IMG/VR virus record: IMGVR_UViG_3300022871_000115
Span: 1 to 23,614 of that record
Source: a virus
Strand: one strand, 5' to 3'
Length of the DNA: 23,614 nucleotides
The notes under the pieces were generated by a model. That model had not been told where the DNA came from, did no database searches, and saw nothing but the letters and a program-made list of their open reading frames with translations. Numbering within the stretch: position 1 is the first letter of the stretch; every line of letters begins with the position of its first letter. Of this stretch, positions 7,654-15,164 are shown one piece after another. The position numbers and the translations under genes were made by a program.

Positions 7654-7814
7654 TGAAAGAGAAGAAGAGAAAACACACACTTTTAGACTCTTATAGACGA
7701 CTAAGAAAGATTTGGGGATTCGCTCCCGTCAGTCGAGTAGTTTACAAAGATAAGAAGAAAAAAGGAAGAGCAAAAATTAAAAAAGAGTTTAAAAAAGAAC
7801 TTGACAATTTGTAA
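7653..7814 (+). CDS. small highly basic protein (53 aa)
   Basis: The start is coupled to the stop of the phosphoesterase gene (TAATG). About a third of the 53 residues are Lys or Arg, concentrated at both ends around a short hydrophobic centre (WGFAPVSRVV). Such charge suggests nucleic acid or ribosome binding, but no family is recognised. The last five codons overlap the -35 box of the next promoter at 7801, so the promoter was fitted into this gene's end. Confidence 0.55.
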   Translation: MKEKKRKHTLLDSYRRLRKIWGFAPVSRVVYKDKKKKGRAKIKKEFKKELDNL

Positions 7815-7830
7815 AAAAATATGTTATACT
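7801..7830 (+). promoter_or_regulatory. sigma70-type promoter, predicted leaderless start
   Basis: TTGACA (7801-7806), an 18-base spacer and TATACT (7825-7830), with extended -10 TGt. Only six bases separate the -10 from the ATG at 7837, where transcription would normally begin. No Shine-Dalgarno sequence fits in between. Confidence 0.8.
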
Positions 7831-7836
7831 TACATT

Positions 7837-7995
7837 ATGAAAACAATCTTACAAATAATTCTAAACGGAGTAATCGCAACAATTATCTGCTTACCAGTAA
7901 TACTCTTAATATTATGCGTAGTTTTGTTTATACAAATAATAACTTGGATTCTTAAAGGTATAATTTTTATTGTAACCATTGGAGAAAGAATATGA
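7837..7995 (+). CDS. small hydrophobic membrane protein, predicted leaderless mRNA
   Basis: From ATG 7837 the product has 52 residues, nearly all hydrophobic. It starts MKTILQ, then has two long membrane segments (about 8-33 and 35-47) with almost no polar break, and ends in ERI. An upstream in-frame TTG at 7801 would lie inside the promoter and is rejected. The predicted transcription start coincides with the ATG, so translation should be leaderless. The stop overlaps the DeoC gene (ATGA), so it may also couple DeoC translation. Its size and hydrophobicity resemble small phage inner-membrane effectors or holin-like peptides, but nothing specific identifies it. Confidence 0.65.
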   Translation: MKTILQIILNGVIATIICLPVILLILCVVLFIQIITWILKGIIFIVTIGERI

Positions 7996-8702
7996 AATTA
8001 AATAAGCACATTGAATACACAAATCTTAAATCACCGAGCAGAAAAGATATAAAAGATTTTATAGAGACTGCCAATGAAAATAAATATCACGGTGTATGTT
8101 TACATCGCTCATGTTTAAGCGTAGCTAAAAAATATGCTGATAAAGATTTGAAGATTATTACAGTAGGTGGTTTCTCTCCAATTAGTAGTTATTATAAATT
8201 TAAACAAGCAAGTCTTAAACAAAGAATGCCTCTATATCTAGGTCTGTATAACTCTGAAGAGGTAGATAATATTAAAAGAGTAATAGATGAAGGAATTGCA
8301 GACGAAATTGATTTAGTGTTTCCTATTTACTGGTACACACAAGGTAATCTTCTAAAAATACATAAGTTATTTAAAGGTCTAAAAGAACGCTATAAGAAGC
8401 CTATGAAGGTTATTGTTGAACTCGGAACTGTATTTAAGAAACGAGTTGCATTATATGAAGTAATCTCTCTATTAAAAGAGAGTAATATAGATTTCTTTAA
8501 AACTAATACAGGTTTAATACCTCAAGATTTTGATTCGTTAGTCAAAGCACTAAGACAAACACAAATGATTATGCAAGACAGCGATATTATTTTACCTATC
8601 AAAGCTTCTGGAGGAATAAGAACAGAGAAACAAGCAAAATTATTAATAGGTATGGGAGTTAATCGTATCGGCACAAGTTCCAACTTAAACTTCATCCAAT
8701 GA
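7992..8702 (+). CDS. deoC: deoxyribose-phosphate aldolase (DeoC family)
   Basis: This is a 236-residue TIM-barrel class I aldolase. DeoC cleaves 2-deoxyribose 5-phosphate to glyceraldehyde 3-phosphate and acetaldehyde in deoxynucleoside breakdown. The active site is intact: D107 in DEIDLVFP, the Schiff-base lysine K170 in FFKTNTG and the second lysine K204 in PIKASGGIRT. The spacing is close to that of E. coli DeoC (D102, K167, K201). The length is slightly below the bacterial 250-260. It overlaps the leaderless membrane peptide gene by 4 bases. In a phage it could turn degraded host DNA into carbon and energy, or shift deoxynucleotide pools. That role is inferred. The next gene begins 10 bases later. 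Confidence 0.88.
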   Translation: MKLNKHIEYTNLKSPSRKDIKDFIETANENKYHGVCLHRSCLSVAKKYADKDLKIITVGGFSPISSYYKFKQASLKQRMPLYLGLYNSEEVDNIKRVIDEGIADEIDLVFPIYWYTQGNLLKIHKLFKGLKERYKKPMKVIVELGTVFKKRVALYEVISLLKESNIDFFKTNTGLIPQDFDSLVKALRQTQMIMQDSDIILPIKASGGIRTEKQAKLLIGMGVNRIGTSSNLNFIQ

Positions 8703-8712
8703 AAGGTATCAA

Positions 8713-9003
8713 ATGCGTAAAGAAATTGTAATACCCGCTGAAATTAAAGAAATTATGAGTTACTTATCATTTACATTTTCAAGGTCTCTGAGAAGTTCTA
8801 TACACGATAAAGAGGACTTGTATCAGGACTTAGTTGTTCTTTACTTGGAGAATTTAAAATCCGGTGCAGTAAAAGATGTTACAAATAAAAATCATTGGTT
8901 CATGTTCTTTAAGTGTAGACTATTGAATAAATTAGATTCTTATAAAATTGAACAAAAACACATGCAAAGAATAAGCAACGAAATGAGAATAAACAATGTC
9001 TAA
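8713..9003 (+). CDS. small protein resembling sigma-factor region 2
   Basis: This 96-residue protein starts at an ATG a few bases after AAAGG. Its middle (DKEDLYQDLVVLYLEN, then WFMFFKCRLLNKL) resembles sigma70 region 2.1-2.2, where an acidic DLxQ(E/D) helix is followed by an aromatic helix that binds the core polymerase clamp. No region 4 is present in this protein, but the next ORF, overlapping by 8 bases, has a helix-turn-helix like region 4. Either a split sigma-like pair or two unrelated small phage proteins would fit. It lies just upstream of the terminase genes, so control of late genes is imaginable. The similarity is by eye and weak. Confidence 0.5.
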   Translation: MRKEIVIPAEIKEIMSYLSFTFSRSLRSSIHDKEDLYQDLVVLYLENLKSGAVKDVTNKNHWFMFFKCRLLNKLDSYKIEQKHMQRISNEMRINNV

Positions 9004-9343
9004 ACGAGAAATATTTAGTAGTAATAAAGTTAAGAATCTTAAATTAGACTTACCTATAAATTTAAAAAAGTTTCTAACTAAAAAACAGCTTCTTCTACTA
9101 AAGTGTATAAGTGCTAATGCAACTATTCAAGAAATGGTTAAGGTAACTGAATACACACGAAAAGATATTATTTTTCATTTAATGAATTTAGGAAGAAATC
9201 TTGCTACTTATGATATGATAGAGAATAAATGTTTTCCAGACAATGTTCATTCAGCAGATTATTTGCAAGGCTGGAACGACTTAAAGCATCAAATAAAAAT
9301 GAACTCAAGGAGTGTTGTAAATGACAAAAAATACTGGAGGTAG
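8996..9343 (+). CDS. small helix-turn-helix protein resembling sigma region 4
   Basis: The 115-residue protein overlaps the previous gene by 8 bases and the terminase small subunit gene by 23. Residues 28-65 read LTKKQLLLLKCI, then ATIQEMVKVTEYTRKDIIFHL. That is the layout of sigma region 4 or LuxR-type helix-turn-helix domains (a first helix with LxxxQ, then a turn, then a recognition helix). The C-terminal part has ADYLQGWNDLKHQI, like the GWN/GYN tails of many small phage proteins. No good Shine-Dalgarno precedes it, so translational coupling to the upstream gene is likely. DNA binding is plausible and the promoter target unknown. Confidence 0.5.
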   Translation: MSKREIFSSNKVKNLKLDLPINLKKFLTKKQLLLLKCISANATIQEMVKVTEYTRKDIIFHLMNLGRNLATYDMIENKCFPDNVHSADYLQGWNDLKHQIKMNSRSVVNDKKYWR

Positions 9344-10070
9344 ACCCTCAAAAGATATGATAGTTTCTAGACGAGAAAAGACAAGAGAGTTGTTTTTAAA
9401 AGGTAAGAATCCTAATGCTATCTCCAAAGAGTTAAGTGTTGCCTATACAACCACTTTAAATGATATTAAATACTTACAGGCTAGATACTCAAGTTTAATT
9501 GTTAAAAATTCTCAGTTAGCTAAAAAACAATTTCAAAGAGTAGAGCAGTTAATTGATGAGGTAGGTTTACTCAAGACAGAGTATTGGAATCTATATGAAG
9601 AAATTACTCTGAAAGTAAAAGAGAATAAACAGAGATTAGTTGAGTGGAAGAAGGAAGTTAAGCGAGTGAAGGCAGAATTAGATATTGCTGATGCGTTGTA
9701 TAAGGCAGATAATGAAAATAAAGAGAAGAGAATAGCGGCCAGAGAGCTTAGAGAGCAGTATGTTAATATATATGATGAACCTAAATATCCAACTTATATT
9801 ACATCTCGAATAGATTCATTGAAGGCAATTTTAGATAGAGTTGATAAGGAATCTAAGTTATTAAGTTTATTTAATCCGCAATCTTTAATGGATAAAAATT
9901 ATGTATCAGTAGAAGTATTACAAAGTATTATGCAGGTATTTAAAACTATTATCACAGACTTAATACCTGAAGATAAAAGAGGTTACGCTTTCAAACGATT
10001 ACGCACAATTAATCTAGACTCGCTCGATACAGAAGAAGTTATTGACGCTGAGTATGAAGAAAGAGCATAA
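9321..10070 (+). CDS. terminase small subunit (putative)
   Basis: The 249-residue protein starts 8 bases after AAGGAG. The N-terminus holds GGRPSK, then a helix-turn-helix (ELFLKGKNPNAISKELSVAYTTTLNDI) as in small terminases that recognise the packaging site. The middle is long, charged and helical (Lys/Glu rich, about residues 65-150), which fits oligomerisation. A further helical segment contains LKAILDRVDKESKLL. The last base of its stop overlaps the large subunit ATG (TAATG). The assignment rests on the helix-turn-helix and on its place directly before terL. The similarity to a named family is not certain. Confidence 0.75.
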   Translation: MTKNTGGRPSKDMIVSRREKTRELFLKGKNPNAISKELSVAYTTTLNDIKYLQARYSSLIVKNSQLAKKQFQRVEQLIDEVGLLKTEYWNLYEEITLKVKENKQRLVEWKKEVKRVKAELDIADALYKADNENKEKRIAARELREQYVNIYDEPKYPTYITSRIDSLKAILDRVDKESKLLSLFNPQSLMDKNYVSVEVLQSIMQVFKTIITDLIPEDKRGYAFKRLRTINLDSLDTEEVIDAEYEERA

Positions 10071-11830
10071 TGGCAGATAAACAAGATTGGCAAAATTTTT
10101 GGGAAGATGCAGAGCAGAAAGTTGTTAGCAAATCAAAGAAGTTTGCTATTCAGCCTGTCTCTGCGGAGATATTTTTTAGAGATTGGTTAAAGTCTCCTTT
10201 ATTTCCTAGACAGCAAAAAGCTGTATCGGCCGCTTTTAATGGTGGCTACACAATGTTAAGTGAGAAGTTTAATGAATTTGTTCTGGCTTGGGGAAAAGGC
10301 TCAGGAAAAGATTTAACTATTGCTTGTCTTTTATGTTATACTATTTACTGGTTATGTTGTTTAAATGACCCTCAAGAGACGCTAGGTATTAAGAGTGGTG
10401 AACCTATTGATGTTGTTAATGTTGCCTTTGATGCAGACCAAGCAAAGTCTGTATTTTTTGAGAAATTTGTAAGAATGGTTAGTCAGACAATAGACCCAGT
10501 TACAGGAAAGAATTTCTTTGAAGAATTGGGAATGAATATTGATAGAGACATTATTCGTAATGCTATTTTATTTCCTAAGAATATTAGAGCGTGGGCGATG
10601 AACTCTAGAGAATCAAAATCTGAGGGTAAAAATGTAGTTCTAGGAATCTTTGATGAGATTGGAACTTTTAGATTTGACCAGGCACAAAACATAAGAAAAC
10701 ATATTAGAACATCAGCAAGAACACGTTGTCCTAAACATTATAAATTATTTTATATTTCTTATTTGACATCTCCAAATGATTACATGTCTTATCTTTTAGA
10801 TAGAGCAGAAGATGGACATATGCCAAAGACTTATTGTGATAGAGCGGCCACTTGGGATATTAGGTCAGATAAAAAATGCTTACCAGAAATAAAGAAATAT
10901 GCAGTACATAAAGAAACTTATAAAGAAGAATTTGATGAGGATCCTTCCACAGCTATGTTAATGTATGAGTGTAAGATACCTAAGTATAGAGCCAATAACT
11001 TTATTAAGAGAGCGGATAGAATAACAGATTGCATTAATTATGAGCGAGAATCTCCAGTTATATTAGAAGAAAACGATTCAGAAAGTGCGTTAAATAGATT
11101 CTGGACACACAATATAATGGAGGAAGAATTAGAGCATTGGTTTAGACCATATCATACTCACGAAATAGAGGTAATGGAAAGAGAGTATGAGAACAATCCT
11201 TCAGACGAGTTAGCACAGAAAATTAAGTTTGAAAAAGAGAAACACGCAAATGCTCAGTATTATGTGCATATTGACCTTTCTAGAGGAGTAGTTGATTGTG
11301 CTGGAATTGCTATGGGACACACATATCACATCTTGGATAAAACAAAAATCTATGTTGATTTGATGTTACAAATACGTTCTCCTAAATCTGAAGATAAGTC
11401 CAAAGAGATTGATTTGAACGAAATACTAGAATTTGTTATTACAAAATTATTTAAAAAATTGAAGTTCCCTATTATAAAGGTAACTGCTGATGGCTGGAAC
11501 TCAGCATTATTTTTAAACATCTGCGAGAAAAATGGTATAAGTGCAAAGATTATTTCTTTAGAGAAGAATACTGGGCCCTATGATACACTCAAAGATTTTA
11601 TATATAAAAGAGATATTAATTATTATCTCTATCCACCTGCAATAAGAGAATTAACAGAATTACTTATTACAGATAGAAATAAAATTGACCACCCTAAAGC
11701 TAGTAAATGGAGAATGAGAGAAGAGGGAATCAATAATGGCTCGAAAGATGTTTCAGATTGTTTATCAGGATTTGTATATTCGATAATTGAAGAAGATGAC
11801 GGTGAACCTTTAGCAGTTGTAGGTAAATAA
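10070..11830 (+). CDS. terL: terminase large subunit
   Basis: The 586-residue packaging motor has an ATPase domain with Walker A GKGSGKD (75-81) and Walker B GIFDE (D195, E196). A C-terminal RNase H-like nuclease domain has acidic sites D402 (HIDLSRG), D474 (TADGW) and D563 (SDCLSG). It cuts concatemeric phage DNA and pumps it through the portal. The Walker A ends in Asp rather than Thr/Ser, as seen in some phage large terminases. The domain order and length fit the family. It is followed 22 bases later by the portal gene, the usual order in tailed phages. Confidence 0.93.
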   Translation: MADKQDWQNFWEDAEQKVVSKSKKFAIQPVSAEIFFRDWLKSPLFPRQQKAVSAAFNGGYTMLSEKFNEFVLAWGKGSGKDLTIACLLCYTIYWLCCLNDPQETLGIKSGEPIDVVNVAFDADQAKSVFFEKFVRMVSQTIDPVTGKNFFEELGMNIDRDIIRNAILFPKNIRAWAMNSRESKSEGKNVVLGIFDEIGTFRFDQAQNIRKHIRTSARTRCPKHYKLFYISYLTSPNDYMSYLLDRAEDGHMPKTYCDRAATWDIRSDKKCLPEIKKYAVHKETYKEEFDEDPSTAMLMYECKIPKYRANNFIKRADRITDCINYERESPVILEENDSESALNRFWTHNIMEEELEHWFRPYHTHEIEVMEREYENNPSDELAQKIKFEKEKHANAQYYVHIDLSRGVVDCAGIAMGHTYHILDKTKIYVDLMLQIRSPKSEDKSKEIDLNEILEFVITKLFKKLKFPIIKVTADGWNSALFLNICEKNGISAKIISLEKNTGPYDTLKDFIYKRDINYYLYPPAIRELTELLITDRNKIDHPKASKWRMREEGINNGSKDVSDCLSGFVYSIIEEDDGEPLAVVGK

Positions 11831-11852
11831 ATAACTTTAACAGGAGGAAAAG

Positions 11853-13100
11853 ATGTCAAAGAAAGTAACTAGAAAAGTAGCAAAAAATTCGGTAGGTCGA
11901 CCAAGAAAGACTTCGGTTAGATTGAAACCTACGGAGCAAGTAAGAGATAAAAAAGTGGAGTCTGTTAGTTTTGGAACTAATTCTACTACATATGCGCCAT
12001 ACTCAAGACAATCTATAGAGCAACTTAGAGAGCTGATTATGACTACTATATGGGCAGAGGCATGTGTTGAGACTATTGTAGACGAGGTTGTGAAGTATGA
12101 CCTGTTTACAGACCCTATGGAAGAGGTAGATGATATTCAAGGATTTTTAAATTATCCTTCTTTAAAAGAACCTCTATTTATGATTAGAAAGCAGTATTTA
12201 AAAGATATGCTTAGATGGGGAAACGGTGCTTGTATTATTGAGTATAAGAATAAATTACCTAGTCAATTAACAGTTGTACCAGGTTATACTCTAAGAATTA
12301 CAGACGATAATCCACCAAAGTATAAATTTATGAAAATAGGAAGTTCTTCTGAGTTCAAGAAAAATAAAAGTGGAGAAAAAGACCTTCTATTAAAACATAA
12401 AGAAGTTATGCACTTTTGTATTAACAAAGATAGTGATGCAACACTAGGCACAAGTTCTATCGAAAGAGGTTATGATGATATAACAACAGATAGAGAGGCC
12501 GCTAAGAAGTTAGTTGCTTTCATTAAAAGAGGCTTTTACAAACCTGCATTTGTTTCCTTTAAAAAAGGTTCTTCTGTATCTAAGAAAGAATTACAGGACT
12601 TCGTAGAATACTTGAACGGACTTATGATTGAGGGTGCTAAGATGTTGGGTATTAATAAAGAAGTTGACTTGAAAGAGATTCCTTTTTGGGACGCCTCGGA
12701 TATTATTGATATTCAAAAATGGATGGGTCTTAAAGTTGCGTCTATTTATAAAGTTCCACCATTTATGTTAAATCTTGCACAAGGTGTAGGTTCATTAAAT
12801 GCAAGAGAGCAAAAGGCTCGTTTCTTAGAGAATGTTGTTATGCCTATTCTAAAATACGAATCTTTTATCTACAATAATGTTTTAGTTAGATTAGGTTTTC
12901 AAAATCTAGACACAAAAGTAGTATCGAATCTTTTAGGCACAAGACTTAATTATGATAAGGCAAGAATAGCAAATCTATTAACTGGAAATGAAGAAGGCGG
13001 TATTCTAACTATAGATGAAGCTAGAAAGTTATTCTTTCACTTACCTACAAAAGCTGTTGCAGAAGAGGCCTTGAAAAAAGATTCAAAAAAGACAAAATAA
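11853..13100 (+). CDS. portal protein
   Basis: The 415-residue protein starts after a strong AGGAGG. It is the dodecameric channel at the capsid vertex that the terminase docks to. Portal-like features are a helical LRELIMTTIWAEACVETIVDEV near 55-75, a WGNGACIIEY strand near 125, LGTSSIERGYDDI near 200, and a late stem/crown region KVPPFMLNL with LNAREQKARFLENVV near 297-327, typical of SPP1/HK97-type portals. The first 30 residues are very basic and include GRPRK, an AT-hook-like patch not expected in a portal. The position directly after terL agrees. The next gene has its own promoter, so this gene ends the packaging operon. Confidence 0.87.
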   Translation: MSKKVTRKVAKNSVGRPRKTSVRLKPTEQVRDKKVESVSFGTNSTTYAPYSRQSIEQLRELIMTTIWAEACVETIVDEVVKYDLFTDPMEEVDDIQGFLNYPSLKEPLFMIRKQYLKDMLRWGNGACIIEYKNKLPSQLTVVPGYTLRITDDNPPKYKFMKIGSSSEFKKNKSGEKDLLLKHKEVMHFCINKDSDATLGTSSIERGYDDITTDREAAKKLVAFIKRGFYKPAFVSFKKGSSVSKKELQDFVEYLNGLMIEGAKMLGINKEVDLKEIPFWDASDIIDIQKWMGLKVASIYKVPPFMLNLAQGVGSLNAREQKARFLENVVMPILKYESFIYNNVLVRLGFQNLDTKVVSNLLGTRLNYDKARIANLLTGNEEGGILTIDEARKLFFHLPTKAVAEEALKKDSKKTK

Positions 13101-13102
13101 AC

Positions 13103-13131
13103 TTGACAAAGTGTAGATTGTATGCTATACT
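13103..13131 (+). promoter_or_regulatory. strong sigma70-type promoter after portal
   Basis: TTGACA (13103-13108), 17 bases, TATACT (13126-13131) with extended -10 TGc, starting 3 bases after the portal stop. AAAAGGAG and ATG 13168 follow with a leader of about 30 bases. Confidence 0.85.
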
Positions 13132-13167
13132 TACTTTATAATAAAAATTGATAAAAGGAGAAATACC

Positions 13168-13635
13168 ATGTCGTTAGAAAAACAAATTGATGAATTAAAA
13201 AAAGATGACTCCAAAGCATTAGCAAAAGTGGAGAAGATTGTAGAAAATTCGTGCAAAGCAATTACTGGCACAAAAGGTATTCTTTTAAAATTAAATGTGA
13301 ATAACATTAATCAAATAAAAGAATTAGAAAAAGATGTAAATGCTCATTACATTATTCTAGAAGAGTGGTTTCAAAAACTATCATCTCTTAAAAAGAATAA
13401 AGAACTTGCCTATTACATGTATCTAAAAAACAAATTAGAAGCTGAGAACGCAAAATTTGTATCTGCGTCTGCTGATAAAGAGTCTGCCTTATACACCGCT
13501 CCAGAAAGAAAGCTAAGAGATAAAGTAGCTGGTTCATTGAACGGTGCTTCTGAGGTAATGAAAACATGTAGAAATATTATTAACAGTCAAAAATTCGCTT
13601 CGCAAACATCTGATAATCCAGATACAGAGTCGTAA
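13168..13635 (+). CDS. helical protein of unknown function (155 aa)
   Basis: This is the first gene behind the 13103 promoter with a good AAGGAG, so it should be well expressed. The 155 residues are mostly amphipathic helix, Lys/Glu rich (starting SLEKQIDELKKD, later LEEWFQKLSSLKK), with a disordered polar tail ending in SDNPDTES. It may form a coiled coil. It has no cysteine cluster, catalytic motif or signal peptide. The place just downstream of the portal would suit a structural or assembly accessory, but the next genes are not capsid genes, so this is only a guess. Confidence 0.6.
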   Translation: MSLEKQIDELKKDDSKALAKVEKIVENSCKAITGTKGILLKLNVNNINQIKELEKDVNAHYIILEEWFQKLSSLKKNKELAYYMYLKNKLEAENAKFVSASADKESALYTAPERKLRDKVAGSLNGASEVMKTCRNIINSQKFASQTSDNPDTES

Positions 13636-13651
13636 AAACAGGAGTAGAGTT

Positions 13652-13846
13652 ATGCCAACATACAGTTTTGAATGTGAAAAGTGCGGTCATAAAGAAGAAG
13701 ATTTTATAGCTATCTCTAAAAGAGACGAACCTAAAAAATGTTCTAAATGTAAAACTCTTATGATTAGACTAATCGGTGGAACTGGTAACTTTATTCTTAG
13801 AGGCTCAGGCTTCTATCAAAATGATTATCCAAAGGAAACAAAATAA
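13652..13846 (+). CDS. FmdB-family zinc ribbon protein
   Basis: The 64-residue protein begins MPTYSFECEKCGH and has a second pair CSKC near residues 30-33, with the closing GSGFYQNDY typical of the FmdB-type zinc ribbon family. C8, C11, C30 and C33 would hold one zinc. FmdB-like ribbons are found in many bacteria and phages as putative regulators, and their function is not established. A GGAG-type site lies upstream, and the stop overlaps the start of the HNH-like gene (TAATG). Confidence 0.85.
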   Translation: MPTYSFECEKCGHKEEDFIAISKRDEPKKCSKCKTLMIRLIGGTGNFILRGSGFYQNDYPKETK

Positions 13847-14244
13847 TGCCGTATAACGATAAACAAAAACAAAAAGAATGTGAAGCAGAATATCGTGCAA
13901 CTCATAGAGAAGATGCAATAGTCAATGCCAAGTTATATAGAGAAGAACACAAGAGAGTTCTAAAAGAAAAGGCTAGAATTAAGCATGAAAAGTTTCCTTG
14001 GCTAAGAGTTCTCGTAAAGATTAGACAAAGATGTTATAATAAAAAACTCAAAGACTATAAATACTATGGTGCAAAAGGTATTGAAGTTAAGATTACAGTT
14101 GAAGAACTCAAGAAGCTGTGGTTGAGAGACAACGCAAGTCTAATGTTAAAACCCAGTATTGATAGAGTTGAAAGTAGTGAAAATTATACATTTGATAATT
14201 GTAGATTTATGGAATTAAGACAAAACGCTAAAAGGAGTAATTAA
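13846..14244 (+). CDS. HNH-like endonuclease-related protein
   Basis: The 132-residue protein has the plan of a widespread group of phage HNH or homing-endonuclease-like proteins. A very basic N-terminus (Lys/Arg/Glu rich, about 1-45) is followed by KIRQRCYN, a DYKYYGAKGIEV segment (compare YxxYGxRGIxV) and the closing SIDRVESSENYTFDNCRF (compare LDRIDNxGxYxxxNCRW) with a final RQNAKR. The expected histidine before the DR step is a serine here, so catalysis is uncertain and it may be degenerate. It lies between FmdB and an unknown gene with a TAATG junction, as expected for a small mobile endonuclease gene that fits into an operon. Confidence 0.65.
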   Translation: MPYNDKQKQKECEAEYRATHREDAIVNAKLYREEHKRVLKEKARIKHEKFPWLRVLVKIRQRCYNKKLKDYKYYGAKGIEVKITVEELKKLWLRDNASLMLKPSIDRVESSENYTFDNCRFMELRQNAKRSN

Positions 14245-14245
14245 G

Positions 14246-14650
14246 ATGAATCCAGAAAGTATGAATAAACTTTGTAGACAATGCTTCAAAGAAGTAATAT
14301 TTGAAAACTCTAATTATGAAAATAGAGCTTATTGTTACATGGATCCTTTCAGAGGTAAAGATATGCAGTATCATATTACAATGGTTGATAAAGCTACTGG
14401 ATATGGACTGACACTTCCACTTGATTCAAAAGCTTGTATACTTCTCGAAAAAGAACATATCAAAGCATTGTTTCAAAAAGTAATGCAAGGTCTATTAATA
14501 GCTGTTAAAAAACATTCAGCTAAATCAACACCTGTGGATTATATTAACTATCCTATTAAAGCAAATAGTAAGAGAAGCGTTTTTAATTTCACAGAAACGG
14601 AAGAGAAAACATCTATTGAATTCTATTCTTGGTCTAGACTAATAACATAA
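14246..14650 (+). CDS. protein of unknown function (134 aa)
   Basis: The start ATG follows AGGAG. The 134 residues begin with a possible metal site (CRQCF near 10-14, Cys near 30). A folded domain follows with alternating strands (YHITMVDK, GLTLPLD) and a helix (HIKALFQKVMQGLLIAVKKH). The C-terminal part is polar. There is no membrane segment or catalytic motif. Spacing to both neighbours is under 15 bases, so it is part of the 13168-18780 unit. The family is not recognised. Confidence 0.55.
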   Translation: MNPESMNKLCRQCFKEVIFENSNYENRAYCYMDPFRGKDMQYHITMVDKATGYGLTLPLDSKACILLEKEHIKALFQKVMQGLLIAVKKHSAKSTPVDYINYPIKANSKRSVFNFTETEEKTSIEFYSWSRLIT

Positions 14651-14663
14651 CAGAAGGTAAAAA

Positions 14664-15164
14664 ATGTTCAAATGTAAGCATAAGAATATAATAAGAAAAT
14701 TTACAAGAGAATTAAGACTCGATGAATCTGTTTTAATTCATTATGAGTATTGTTCTGATTGCAAGACTTTATTACGAGGTGGTGTATCTTTTGTTAAAGC
14801 TACTATAGATAACATTGCGATACAGACAGAGTGCGTAAAAATAGCTAATGGTAGTGAGCTTAACAAAGGAAAAACATTAGGTCAAATAGTTAAGAAAACC
14901 TATAAAAGAAAAATTAAAATGGCTAAGAAAGAATCCTCAGACAATGTATTAAAGGAAGTATGTCAGAAAGTTGTTAAAAATATTCCATCGACTGAGAGCA
15001 TTGATACGTCTACTGGAAAATTAGTTATTGAAGATACTACTGATAAAAAATCTGAAAAAAAACAATCTTATTTTAAAAGACGTGATGCCGAAAAGGAAGC
15101 TCTAGACGAATCAATGGTTTTCGTAAAAGGAACCAAAGACCGAAAAAGAAAGAAGAGGACATAA
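14664..15164 (+). CDS. zinc-knuckle protein with basic disordered tail
   Basis: The 166-residue protein starts a few bases after GAAGG. Residues 1-35 hold a C-x-H pair (C4, H6) and a C-x2-C pair (C30, C33), which would bind one zinc. The remainder is Lys/Glu/Ser rich and probably disordered. Its last 15 residues are almost all Lys/Arg, a likely nucleic-acid or protein contact. The primase-helicase gene begins one base after its stop, so an accessory role in replication is possible but unproven. Confidence 0.55.
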   Translation: MFKCKHKNIIRKFTRELRLDESVLIHYEYCSDCKTLLRGGVSFVKATIDNIAIQTECVKIANGSELNKGKTLGQIVKKTYKRKIKMAKKESSDNVLKEVCQKVVKNIPSTESIDTSTGKLVIEDTTDKKSEKKQSYFKRRDAEKEALDESMVFVKGTKDRKRKKRT

